DNA of 7,088 bases. It comes from Nitrospinota bacterium. Lineage in GTDB: Bacteria; Tectomicrobia; Entotheonellia; J063. Each line of letters starts with the position of its first letter. The first letter of the stretch is position 1. This document shows positions 1 to 6,386 of the stretch, piece by piece. The notes below the pieces were generated by a model. That model made no database searches. It had not been told where the DNA came from and was given only the letters and a program-made list of their open reading frames with translations. The position numbers were made by a program, and so were the translations under genes. Location of the stretch: the NCBI GenBank assembly GCA_003696125.1, contig RFHZ01000723.1:1-7088 (forward strand). Reading direction: 5' to 3'.

Positions 1-1772
1 ACACCATAGCGCAGCGCCTGGTCGGTCAGCACGGCCTCGCGCCCGGCATCGCCCTCGATGAGCTGCGCCAGCAGGCTGCCCTTGAGCGACGCCTCCGCGC
101 TCTGCACCGACTCCTCAAGCAGGTGGGCCGTATTCTTTGCTGCTTCTGCGCTGCGCATGGCCAGATTGCGCACCTCTTCGGCCACCACGGCAAATCCTTT
201 CCCGGCATCCCCGGCCCGGGCCGCCTCCACCGCGGCATTCAGGGCAAGGAGATTGGTTTGAAAGGCGATTTCATCGATGGTCTTCACAATCTGGGTCGTC
301 TCATCGGCCGAGGCTTTAATCTGATCGATGGCGGCTGACAGGCGCTGCATGCTCTCTCTCCCCTGTTCCGTTGTCATGCGCGCCCCATCGGCCAAGGCAC
401 GTGCCTCTTGCGCGTTGGCGGCATTCTGCCTGCTCATGGAACTCATCTCTTGCAAGCTACTCGATACCTCCTGAAGCGTGCTGGCCTGCTCCGAGGCTCC
501 CTGGGCTACCGCCTGGCTGCTCGAACTGATCTCCCGGGCAGCAGCAGCAACCTGGGTCGCGGCCACCGCCACCTGGGTAAACCCCTGATCGAGGTTCTCT
601 ACGGCCCGGTTTAAGGCGGTCTTGATCTTGGCAAAATCCCCCTGGTATTCTCCCTGCATGCGTGCACTCAGATCCCGTGTGGCCACCCGTTCCAGAACAG
701 TGGCGGCCTCACCGATCGGGACAACGATGGCGTTTAACAGTTCATTGATATCCTGAACCAGGGTACGGTATACCCCGGCAAAGGACTCGGCGTGTCCTCG
801 CTTTTCCAGTTGACCCGCTCTGGCTGCAGCGATGAGGGTCTTGATCTCTGCGACCACCGCGTGTAAGGTCTCCTGCATGCGGGTGAAGTTTTGCGAGAGG
901 AGATCCTGTGCCGATCGGGAGACGATCTGAACGCTCAAGTCTCCTCTGCTCAAAGCCTCTGCTGCCCCGGCCATGTCTTTGACATAGGCAATGAGTTGGC
1001 GGAACGCTTCGGCCAGCACCCCGATCTCGTCTCTTGCCCGATAGGTGATCTGCTGGTCGATATTGCCGTGTGCGATCTGGGTTGCGGCCATGGCCATGCT
1101 CCCCAGCGGTTTGGAGATCCCCTTCCCGATCAGATAAGCGAGGGAGATACCGACCAGGAGTCCCAGGCTGACGATACCGAGCAGGGAGTATACGGCCTGC
1201 CGGTATCGCTTTTCCGCTGTAGCATGGGCTTTGCGGGCCATCTCCTGGTTTATCTCTTCCAGTTGCCCCAGATAGCTCCGCATGGTTTCGAATTTCTCCA
1301 GTTCGGGTCCCACACTCAGGTCCAGGGCCAGTCGCCGCCCGGCACGCGTGTCCGCCTTCCGTCCATCAACCACCTGCCTGGAGAGGGACTGCCATTCCTG
1401 CTTGGCCTGTTCGTACCTGGCAATGAGCGCCTGTTCTTGCGGGGTTTTGGCCAGGGCCTTGTACCGCTGCCATCGTTCCTCGGCCTGTGTCCAGTGAGTC
1501 TCGTAATCCCGGACCAGCTTCTGAAACAGCTCGGATTTGGCGTTGGCAAAGATCATAGAGCGTTCAGCGACGACCATCTGCTGCAGGTCTCGATCGATCT
1601 GCAGCACCAGATCGATGCTGGGGAGCCGGATGGCAAAGATATCCTCCAGATTCTCCTGGATGTACCGGGTACTCTGGTAGCCGGCCAGGCCGATGATCCC
1701 CATGAAAAGGATCATAACGATAAACCCGCCCAAGAGTTTCGTCCCCATCTTGAGATTCCTTATCCAGCCCAT
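1..1772 (-). CDS. Methyl-accepting chemotaxis protein, 4HB sensor and multiple HAMP segments; C-terminus cut by window edge
   Basis: Inner-membrane chemoreceptor that controls CheA activity; 590 codons are visible with no stop. An N-terminal membrane helix (about residues 13-32, [20 protein letters not shown]) is followed by a charged helical extracytoplasmic region (about 33-194) of the 4HB_MCP type and a second membrane helix (about 196-216). A first HAMP (about 217-268, with P222 and the DEIG motif at 248-251) leads to further HAMP-like segments: GDLS at 277-280 and P352...RDLSARM at 366-372. The cytoplasmic coiled coil starts near 396. The invariant hairpin tip is intact: [19 protein letters not shown] from E501, then [15 protein letters not shown] to A538. 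After about residue 564 the sequence no longer resembles an MCP helix. The start ATG is chosen for the GAGAGGTGG ribosome site 7 bases upstream and because a membrane helix follows at once. It lies 98 bp downstream of cheA, probably in the same operon. The ligand cannot be inferred. Confidence 0.95.
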   Translation of the reverse strand, partial: MGWIRNLKMGTKLLGGFIVMILFMGIIGLAGYQSTRYIQENLEDIFAIRLPSIDLVLQIDRDLQQMVVAERSMIFANAKSELFQKLVRDYETHWTQAEERWQRYKALAKTPQEQALIARYEQAKQEWQSLSRQVVDGRKADTRAGRRLALDLSVGPELEKFETMRSYLGQLEEINQEMARKAHATAEKRYRQAVYSLLGIVSLGLLVGISLAYLIGKGISKPLGSMAMAATQIAHGNIDQQITYRARDEIGVLAEAFRQLIAYVKDMAGAAEALSRGDLSVQIVSRSAQDLLSQNFTRMQETLHAVVAEIKTLIAAARAGQLEKRGHAESFAGVYRTLVQDINELLNAIVVPIGEAATVLERVATRDLSARMQGEYQGDFAKIKTALNRAVENLDQGFTQVAVAATQVAAAAREISSSSQAVAQGASEQASTLQEVSSSLQEMSSMSRQNAANAQEARALADGARMTTEQGRESMQRLSAAIDQIKASADETTQIVKTIDEIAFQTNLLALNAAVEAARAGDAGKGFAVVAEEVRNLAMRSAEAAKNTAHLLEESVQSAEASLKGSLLAQLIEGDAGREAVLTDQALRYG

Positions 1773-1870
1773 GTCTCTTCCACCTCTCTGGTTGTCTTCA
1801 CCTCTCACCTGTAAACTCACCCTTTTCTACGGCGGTTCCTCTGGCTCCACCCTATCCCTGGATCTACTCC
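1773..1870 (-). promoter_or_regulatory. cheA-mcp intergenic spacer with a duplicated ribosome-binding-site-like motif
   Basis: This 98-bp gap shows no stem-loop followed by a T-run on the minus strand, so read-through from cheA into the receptor gene is likely. The functional ribosome site (minus-strand GAGAGGTGGAAGAGAC, 1788-1773) directly precedes the receptor ATG. A near copy (GAGAGGTGAAGAC, 1806-1794) lies 18 bases further upstream and is not followed by an in-frame start codon for the receptor. The copy may be a relic of local duplication or a standby ribosome site; the sequence alone does not decide. Confidence 0.5.
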
Positions 1871-4339
1871 TCAAGCTGTGGAGCGATAGACGCTCTTCTG
1901 TCCCTGGGCCAGCATGACCAGACCGACCGGATCCAGGATCAGTCCCACCCGGCCATCTCCCAGGATCGCTCCCCCGGCAATACCGGGCATCTTGCCCAAG
2001 CGGGCTCCTAACGACTTGACCACCACCTGCTGCTGTCCCAGCAGTTCGTCTACCAGTATGGCACTCCGCTGTTCCCCATCATTGACCACCACCAGCAAGC
2101 CCCGCGTAGGGTCCTCCACGGCATGCGGAATATCAAAGAGTCGATGTAAACGGATGATGGGGAGCAATTCATCCCGCAAGCGCACCAGCTCCCCGCGTCC
2201 CACCACCGTAGAGAGGGAACGGGGTTCGGGTCGAAAGCTGAGGGCAATGGTCACGGTGGGGATGATATAACGTTCCTCTCCTACCCGGACCAGCATGCCA
2301 TCGGTGATGGCCAGGGTAAGCGGTACACGGATGGTAAAGGTACTCCCCCGGCCGGGAGTTGAGGAGACCTCGATGCGTCCCTGCAGGGCTTCTACGTTGC
2401 GCTTGACCACATCCATACCCACTCCCCGGCCGGAGACATCGGTCACCTGCTCGGCGGTAGAAAAACCGGGCATGAAGATCAGGTGAAACAGTTCATGTTC
2501 AGAGAGGCCCTTATCCGAATCGATCAAGCCCTGGGCCCGCGCCTTTGCCACGATCTTTTCCCGGTCGAGTCCCCGGCCATCGTCGCTCAACTCAACCACC
2601 ACATTCCCGCCGGCATGATAAGCGGAGAGGCGAATGGTTCCGGTCCGGGGTTTCCCCTGTTTTTCCCGCACCTCGGGCGGCTCGATGCCATGATCGACCG
2701 CGTTACGCACCATATGCACAAGCGGATCGGTCAACACATCGACCATGTTCCGGTCGATCTCTGTCTCTTCACCTTCCGTAATGAGTTCGACCAGCTTCCC
2801 CTGTTTGTGCGCGATATCCCGTACCAGCCGGATCATCTTTTGAAAGGTGGCTCTGAGGGGAACCATGCGCATAGCCATACTCAGATCCTGTAACTCCCGC
2901 ACGATCTTCCCGGTGTGGGTCACCTTACGTACCAGGTCATAATGGTTCCCTTCCACAATGACCTTATCCTGGGCAACCATGGCGTGAGCGATGACCAGCT
3001 CTCCGACCAGATCGATGAGCCGGTCTAACCGATCGGTCCGGACACGGATCGCAGCCTCAGCCGGTCGCTCCAGGCTGGCCAGACGCTTTTGCGTCCGCAA
3101 GGCCTGAGCCACATCGGTGATAGAGGCGACACCCGATTTGATCAGCGCGACTCCTATCGGCTGACTCCCTTTATACGCTGCCGCGGACTCCACCTCCTCC
3201 CGCGAGGCCTTCCCCTCGGCCACCAGCAGGTCACCGAGACGGGGGGGAGGGGAGAGCTCTTCCTCTCTCGCCTCTTCGGAGATCCCGGCAGCCTCAGGGT
3301 CCTCCAGTATCCGGAGCAGGGTATCGAAGTCGGGAGGCAGGGCAGGTTGTGCTCCTCCCAGGGCATCCTGCACCGCTTGCAGCAAGGCCTTGAGCATGTC
3401 AACAGCCTGCAGGGCCAGATCGGCATATCCTCCGGTACAGCGGATCTCTCGATCACGGATACGGCTGAGCAGCGTCTCGGCGCGATGAGCCAGGGTAGAG
3501 ACACTCTCCAGCCCCAGGAATCCAGCCGTGCCTTTCACGGTATGAAAGGCGCGGAAGACGGTATTTACCGCCTCCATGTTATCCGGATCGGTTTCCAGGG
3601 TCAGCAGGGCAGCCTCTGCCGCTTCGATATACTCCCGACCTTCGGTAATAAACTCACCGAGGAGTTCGGTATCGGCATCAGGAGGGAGCAGGGAAGGGGG
3701 AGGATTCTCTGACGGCTCCGTAGGAGCAGCTTCTCCTCCTGCCCTCAAGGCAGCCTCGATCATTCGTCCTGCCTCGGCCAGCGCCCCTTCTGGTTCTGCA
3801 GCCCTTCCCTCCAGGATGGTGGTAAGCTGTTGGGCAGCCGCAGAGAGGTACTCCCTGATCTCCGGCGCAACCCCTTCTGACCCGGCCAGGGCGGTCAGCG
3901 CCTCCTGCACCTGCTGTATTTCAGGCAAATCGGTCGGTTCCAGTTGGACCAGGAGCGCAGCCATGTCATCCAGGGAGGGGAGGGGAGAAGGGGAGGGAGA
4001 GAGGACCTGGGTAAGGACCTGCTCTGCCCGTTGCAGGAGGAGTGCCCGTTCCGGGTGGCATTCTGAAATCAGGACCTCCTCGAGATTGCTCACCGCATCG
4101 AGCAACGCCTCCCTCAGCCGGGCCGGCTCGGGAACCGCCTGCTGGGTGAGGGCCTGGACCGCCTGTGCCATCAGGCGTACGAGAGGGACCACATCCTGTT
4201 GCTCTGGAGAGAGGGAAGAGAGGCTCTCCGTAAGAGAGCGCTGGAGGGACTCGAGGGAGGTCTCATCCGTCTCTGCACACCCGACAACCGCTCTCACCTG
4301 TTTTAACACCTGCACGAGTCGCTCTCTGGCCTCCGACAT
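1871..4339 (-). CDS. cheA: Chemotaxis histidine kinase CheA with extended N-terminus and MshEN-like linker
   Basis: Cytoplasmic kinase of a chemosensory array, 822 residues from the chosen start. Residues 1-225 are a helical, Leu/Ala/Glu-rich extension with a Ser-Pro linker (about 113-122) that I do not recognise. The HPt (P1) domain spans about 226-324, with phospho-acceptor H266 in AFHTVKGTAGFLGL. Residues 367-417 hold two RLGxxLVxxG-type motifs in place of a usual P2 domain. P3 dimerisation is about 428-494. The HATPase has the N-box (HMVRNAVDHGIE, N546), G1 (DDGRG, 586-590), F-box (FMPGF) and G2 (GRGVGM, 637-642), all intact. The CheW-like P5 domain runs from about 679 to the end. An in-frame ATG at 4417 would add 26 residues but has no ribosome site; the ATG at 4339 has AAGGGAG 6 bases upstream. 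The receptor gene follows downstream. The assignment is firm; whether the pathway drives motility or another output is unknown. Confidence 0.96.
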   Translation of the reverse strand: MSEARERLVQVLKQVRAVVGCAETDETSLESLQRSLTESLSSLSPEQQDVVPLVRLMAQAVQALTQQAVPEPARLREALLDAVSNLEEVLISECHPERALLLQRAEQVLTQVLSPSPSPLPSLDDMAALLVQLEPTDLPEIQQVQEALTALAGSEGVAPEIREYLSAAAQQLTTILEGRAAEPEGALAEAGRMIEAALRAGGEAAPTEPSENPPPSLLPPDADTELLGEFITEGREYIEAAEAALLTLETDPDNMEAVNTVFRAFHTVKGTAGFLGLESVSTLAHRAETLLSRIRDREIRCTGGYADLALQAVDMLKALLQAVQDALGGAQPALPPDFDTLLRILEDPEAAGISEEAREEELSPPPRLGDLLVAEGKASREEVESAAAYKGSQPIGVALIKSGVASITDVAQALRTQKRLASLERPAEAAIRVRTDRLDRLIDLVGELVIAHAMVAQDKVIVEGNHYDLVRKVTHTGKIVRELQDLSMAMRMVPLRATFQKMIRLVRDIAHKQGKLVELITEGEETEIDRNMVDVLTDPLVHMVRNAVDHGIEPPEVREKQGKPRTGTIRLSAYHAGGNVVVELSDDGRGLDREKIVAKARAQGLIDSDKGLSEHELFHLIFMPGFSTAEQVTDVSGRGVGMDVVKRNVEALQGRIEVSSTPGRGSTFTIRVPLTLAITDGMLVRVGEERYIIPTVTIALSFRPEPRSLSTVVGRGELVRLRDELLPIIRLHRLFDIPHAVEDPTRGLLVVVNDGEQRSAILVDELLGQQQVVVKSLGARLGKMPGIAGGAILGDGRVGLILDPVGLVMLAQGQKSVYRSTA
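3973..3997 (+). repeat. G-quadruplex-type G-run cluster inside cheA
   Basis: Five runs of three or four G (G3, G4, G4, G4, G3) lie within 25 bases of the plus strand, separated by single A or AGAA. This meets the usual G3+N1-7 quadruplex pattern. It is on the cheA template strand and corresponds to the Ser-Pro repeat codons of a linker in the N-terminal extension, so the G-runs could be a by-product of Pro/Ser codon use (CCC/CCT, TCC). Confidence 0.6.
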
Positions 4340-4345
4340 GCTGCA

Positions 4346-4352
4346 CTCCCTT
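4346..4352 (-). promoter_or_regulatory. Ribosome-binding site that fixes the cheA start
   Basis: Minus-strand AAGGGAG sits 6 bases upstream of the ATG at 4339 (MSEARERL). The upstream in-frame ATG at 4417 is preceded by CTAACTGCCG, which has no Shine-Dalgarno. This supports the shorter 822-residue CheA. Confidence 0.75.
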
Positions 4353-4416
4353 ATCTGGATGATGATGGTGTGTCCTGATTCCTCACAGAAGAAGCGTCTA
4401 CCCTTACTCCCTTCCA

Positions 4417-4445
4417 TCGGCAGTTAGGAGAGAAATCTTTATCAT
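4417..4445 (+). promoter_or_regulatory. Candidate sigma-70-type promoter for the HD-GYP gene
   Basis: TCGGCA (4417-4422, four of six matches to TTGACA) is followed after 17 bases by TATCAT (4440-4445, five of six matches to TATAAT). It lies at an AT-rich island (4431-4450) within a GC-rich divergent region. Transcription would start near 4452 and give a leader of about 160 bases containing the stem-loops described separately. I assigned no cheA promoter because no convincing boxes were found on the minus strand. Confidence 0.4.
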
Positions 4446-4454
4446 TTTTTCCGC

Positions 4455-4501
4455 CTCTCCGCCCCGGCTGGGGAGAGCCCCCTCTCTGCCCCTGAGCAGA
4501 G
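4455..4501 (+). promoter_or_regulatory. Two tandem GC-rich hairpins in the divergent region
   Basis: Hairpin A pairs CTCTCC (4455-4460) with GGAGAG (4472-4477). Hairpin B pairs CTCTGC (4484-4489) with GCAGAG (4496-4501) around a 6-base loop CCCTGA. Neither is followed by a T-run on either strand, so they do not look like intrinsic terminators. They would form near the 5' end of the HD-GYP leader if the candidate promoter is used. Confidence 0.4.
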
Positions 4502-4564
4502 GCAAAGCCTTCTCCAGCCAGAAAACGGTAAAGGTTTGCCGCGAGGATGCCGATAGGGAGAAGG
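4501..4564 (+). promoter_or_regulatory. Putative RNA switch: anti-Shine-Dalgarno stem with competing stem
   Basis: CCTTCTCC (4508-4515) is a perfect 8-base complement of GGAGAAGG (4557-4564), which is the ribosome-binding region of the upstream ORF at 4570. Inside the loop a small hairpin CGGTAA-AGGT-TTGCCG (4526-4541, one G-U pair) can form. A competing stem pairs GGCAAA(g)CC (4501-4509) with GGTTTGCC (4533-4540). It takes bases from both the anti-SD arm and the inner hairpin, so the two states are largely mutually exclusive or pseudoknotted. The pairings are seen in the sequence; the regulatory role is inferred. No known riboswitch consensus was recognised. Confidence 0.4.
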
Positions 4565-4569
4565 GGAAA

Positions 4570-4623
4570 ATGACCACGACCTCATACCGTTACCCTGCTG
4601 CGGAGGATAGCGATTGCAGATGA
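4570..4623 (+). CDS. Candidate 17-residue leader peptide overlapping the HD-GYP start
   Basis: ATG at 4570 opens a 17-codon frame, MTTTSYRYPAAEDSDCR, ending in TGA at 4621-4623. A strong purine-rich ribosome site (GGGAGAAGGGG, 4556-4566) lies just upstream. The stop overlaps the in-frame ATG at 4620 of the HD-GYP gene as ATGA, the classic arrangement for translational coupling. The peptide has no run of a single regulatory amino acid, so attenuation by amino-acid starvation is not suggested. It is too short for coding statistics, and the overlap could be accidental. Confidence 0.35.
   Translation: MTTTSYRYPAAEDSDCR
4602..4606 (+). promoter_or_regulatory. Ribosome-binding site favouring a TTG start for the HD-GYP gene
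   Basis: GGAGG lies 7 bases before TTG 4614 and 13 bases before ATG 4620. Spacing favours the rare TTG start, giving N-terminus MQMKAKHRIL. Translational coupling through the overlapping leader ORF would instead favour the ATG. Confidence 0.55.
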
Positions 4624-6197
4624 AGGCCAAACACCGCATTCTCGTTGTTGATGATGAACCAGAGATCCGGGAAATCCTGAAAGAAATGCTCACTACCATG
4701 GGGTATGAGGTGGCAGAAGCCGCAGATGGACAGGCGGCTTTCGCCCTGACCAGGGAAGGAAACTTTGACCTGATTCTCACCGACCTCCAGATGCCGCGCA
4801 TGTCCGGCCTGGAGTTGGTTCGCCGGGTCAAAGAGCGGTTTCCTCTCCTTCCGGTTGTGGCCATAACCGGGGTTCCCTCCCTCGACGTGGCGGTGGAGGT
4901 AATGAAGCAAGGCGCGTCAGACTTCATTACCAAACCGTTTCATTTTGCCCACATGGAGCATGTGCTGGCCCGCCTGATCCGGGAAAGAGACCTCTTGCTG
5001 GAGAATAAGGCCCTAAGCGAAGCCCTGGAACAGCAGAAACAGATAGAACGACTCAACAAGACGTTGAGCAAAAAGATCGAGGAGCTTTCTGCCCTCTACA
5101 CGATCAGTGAGAGCTTCAACCGGGCAGGAGAACGAGGAGATATCCTGGAGACCCTCGTCGCTCTGGCCATCCGCTTTACGGATGCCGAACAGGTTTCCCT
5201 CTTCTTGCTTGACGAGGCCCCCCAGACCCTGGTTCTCCATACCTCTTTCCACAAGGACACCCCTCCCTTTGGTTCCCTCTCCCCGCAGGTGGGGGAAGCC
5301 TTGATGCAGCGCGTAGCGGTAAACAAGAGCATTTATGTCCGCTACCAGGGAGAGGAGGAATGGCAACCGCTCACCGAGACGCCTGCCCACTGGTCCTGTC
5401 TCGCCCTGAGCTTTCCCGTCCTCATCCGGGACAGCGTGCTGGGGGTCCTCTACCTGGGACGCAAGCAGGGAGGAGGCCTGTACACCGGCTCTGATCTCTC
5501 CCTGCTAAAAACCCTCCTGGAAAAGGCCTCCCTCCGTCTGGAGAATGATGCGCTGTACACCAACCTCTTCACCCATATCGCCGATACCCTCCGCGTTCTG
5601 GTCTCCACGCTCGAAGCACGTGACCGCTACACGCGGGACCACTCCCACCGCGTGGTCCAGTACGCCCTGGCCATCGCAGAAAGGCTCGGCCTGAGCCCGG
5701 AAGAGAAGGAGAGCATCCATTTTGCCGGCTACCTGCACGATATAGGGAAAATCGGGATTCCAGACCGAATCCTGCTGAAGCCGGCCAGCCTGACCACAGA
5801 AGAGTTTAAGATCATCCAGCTCCACCCGATCATCGGGGAATCGATTCTCCAGCCGATCCTCCTCGACCCGCTTGAACGCGCCATCATCCGGCATCATCAT
5901 GAACGCCTGGACGGCCGGGGCTATCCGGATGGGCTCAGTGAGACCCAAATCCCCCTGCTGGTCCGTATTGTCTCTGTGGCCGATGCCTTCGATGCGATGA
6001 CCAGTCCCCGTCCCTACCGGGCTCCCCTCAGCCTGGACCACACCATCGCCGAGCTCCGGCGGTGGGTGGACAGACAGTTCGATCGGGAGGTGGTAGAGAC
6101 CTTTCTCCACTGCCTCCCCCAGGTCTGGCCCCTGGATTCGCAGTCCACCCCCCTGCCCAAGCGACGGGCTTTTTCCCTCCCTTCTTCCCTCGGCTAG
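4614..6197 (+). CDS. Response regulator with GAF and HD-GYP domains, predicted cyclic-di-GMP phosphodiesterase
   Basis: Cytoplasmic two-component output protein, 527 residues, predicted to hydrolyse c-di-GMP. The REC domain (about 7-122) has acidic pair D13/D14, phospho-acceptor D57 (ILTDLQMP), T85 and K107. A coiled-coil linker (about 127-165) leads to a GAF-like domain (about 166-310, ligand unknown). The HD-GYP domain (about 325-500) keeps its signatures: H343 in HSHRVV, H375-D376 in YLHDIGKIG with K379, H404, HHHERLDGRGYPDG at 427-440, and D457 in SVADAFDAM. It is therefore probably catalytically active. The last 25 residues are a Pro/Ser-rich tail. TTG at 4614 has GGAGG (4602-4606) 7 bases upstream; the ATG two codons later (4620) is 13 bases from it but overlaps the leader ORF stop, so either start is possible. 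The gene diverges from cheA, whose kinase might phosphorylate this receiver (inference). Confidence 0.95.
   Translation: MQMKAKHRILVVDDEPEIREILKEMLTTMGYEVAEAADGQAAFALTREGNFDLILTDLQMPRMSGLELVRRVKERFPLLPVVAITGVPSLDVAVEVMKQGASDFITKPFHFAHMEHVLARLIRERDLLLENKALSEALEQQKQIERLNKTLSKKIEELSALYTISESFNRAGERGDILETLVALAIRFTDAEQVSLFLLDEAPQTLVLHTSFHKDTPPFGSLSPQVGEALMQRVAVNKSIYVRYQGEEEWQPLTETPAHWSCLALSFPVLIRDSVLGVLYLGRKQGGGLYTGSDLSLLKTLLEKASLRLENDALYTNLFTHIADTLRVLVSTLEARDRYTRDHSHRVVQYALAIAERLGLSPEEKESIHFAGYLHDIGKIGIPDRILLKPASLTTEEFKIIQLHPIIGESILQPILLDPLERAIIRHHHERLDGRGYPDGLSETQIPLLVRIVSVADAFDAMTSPRPYRAPLSLDHTIAELRRWVDRQFDREVVETFLHCLPQVWPLDSQSTPLPKRRAFSLPSSLG
6155..6174 (+). terminator. Weak intrinsic-terminator-like hairpin inside the 3' end of the HD-GYP gene
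   Basis: GCCC (6155-6158) and GGGC (6166-6169) flank a 7-base loop and are followed directly by TTTTT (6170-6174). The stem has only four base pairs and lies within the coding tail about 21 bases before the stop codon, so efficient termination is doubtful. No stronger terminator is visible before the next gene. Confidence 0.2.
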
Positions 6198-6213
6198 GGA
6201 GTTCTCCTATAAT
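6185..6213 (+). promoter_or_regulatory. Candidate promoter with perfect TATAAT -10 box after the HD-GYP gene
   Basis: TATAAT (6208-6213) is an exact -10 consensus. The hexamer 17 bases upstream, TTCCCT (6185-6190), matches the -35 consensus at only three positions, so an activator would probably be needed. An imperfect palindrome, TAGG(g)AG-TT-CTCCTA (6195-6209), overlaps the HD-GYP stop codon and the -10 box and could be an operator. Transcripts would carry a leader of about 225 bases before the NtrC-type gene. Confidence 0.35.
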
Positions 6214-6279
6214 ATGTAGTGAAGCCTTCTTGGTAAGTCGCTACTATGAATACTCGACCAGGCGCTACCAGAAAAGCTC

Positions 6280-6336
6280 TTTCCCATCGAGACCCTGGGA
6301 GAACACCGATTTGGCTATCTTTTTTATTTCAGGGTC
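6280..6336 (+). promoter_or_regulatory. Overlapping inverted repeats in the leader of the NtrC-type gene
   Basis: One hairpin pairs TTTCCCA (6280-6286) with TGGGAGA (6296-6302), with one G-U pair and a 9-base loop. A second pairs GACCCTG (6291-6297) with CAGGGTC (6330-6336), extendable inward by two G-U pairs and one A-T pair. The two share bases 6296-6300 and cannot both form. The T-run at 6320-6325 is too far from the first stem to make a standard terminator. Function is unknown. Confidence 0.3.
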
Positions 6337-6356
6337 AAGGGAATGTATTTTCTAGG

Positions 6357-6386
6357 TTGCGTTTCCCCCCCAAAAAGTGTTAATAT
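6357..6386 (+). promoter_or_regulatory. Weak proximal promoter candidate for the NtrC-type gene
   Basis: TTGCGT (6357-6362) and TAATAT (6381-6386) are separated by 18 bases in an AT-rich stretch and would start transcription about 50 bases before the ATG. The matches are three and four of six. A perfect TTGACA at 6388-6393 has no -10 box at 16-18 bases and is probably incidental. No sigma-54 GG-N10-GC element was found in the gap. Confidence 0.2.

Noticed and set aside
891-1814. Plus-strand open frame of 307 codons opposite the MCP gene
   Set aside because: It is antisense to a clearly recognisable receptor, shows no domain, and is explained by the GC-rich codon bias of the real gene.
4339-4417. 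CheA start at the upstream ATG (4417)
   Set aside because: No Shine-Dalgarno precedes it, and the additional 26 residues are unlike the helical N-terminus that follows; ATG 4339 has AAGGGAG at good spacing.
3576-4427. Plus-strand open frame of 283 codons opposite the CheA N-terminus
   Set aside because: It is Ser/Arg/Ala-rich low-complexity shadow sequence with no recognisable motif; the minus strand encodes a continuous CheA.
4501-4580. Resemblance to a GEMM (c-di-GMP-I) riboswitch because of the GCAAAGCC and GGTTTGCCG words
   Set aside because: The order of conserved elements, the tetraloop-receptor arrangement and the spacing of the GEMM consensus are not met on either strand.
4442-4933. 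Minus-strand open frame of 163 codons running through the divergent region into the REC domain
   Set aside because: It overlaps the conserved receiver in antisense, its product is low-complexity and basic, and no domain is seen.
5505-6110. Minus-strand open frame of 201 codons opposite the HD-GYP domain
   Set aside because: It is antisense to highly conserved HD-GYP catalytic motifs and has no domain signature.
6246-6383. Small plus-strand ORF of 45 codons in the gap before the NtrC-type gene
   Set aside because: No convincing ribosome site, no recognisable features, and it runs through the inverted repeats and the C7-A5 tract. Kept only as a weak possibility.
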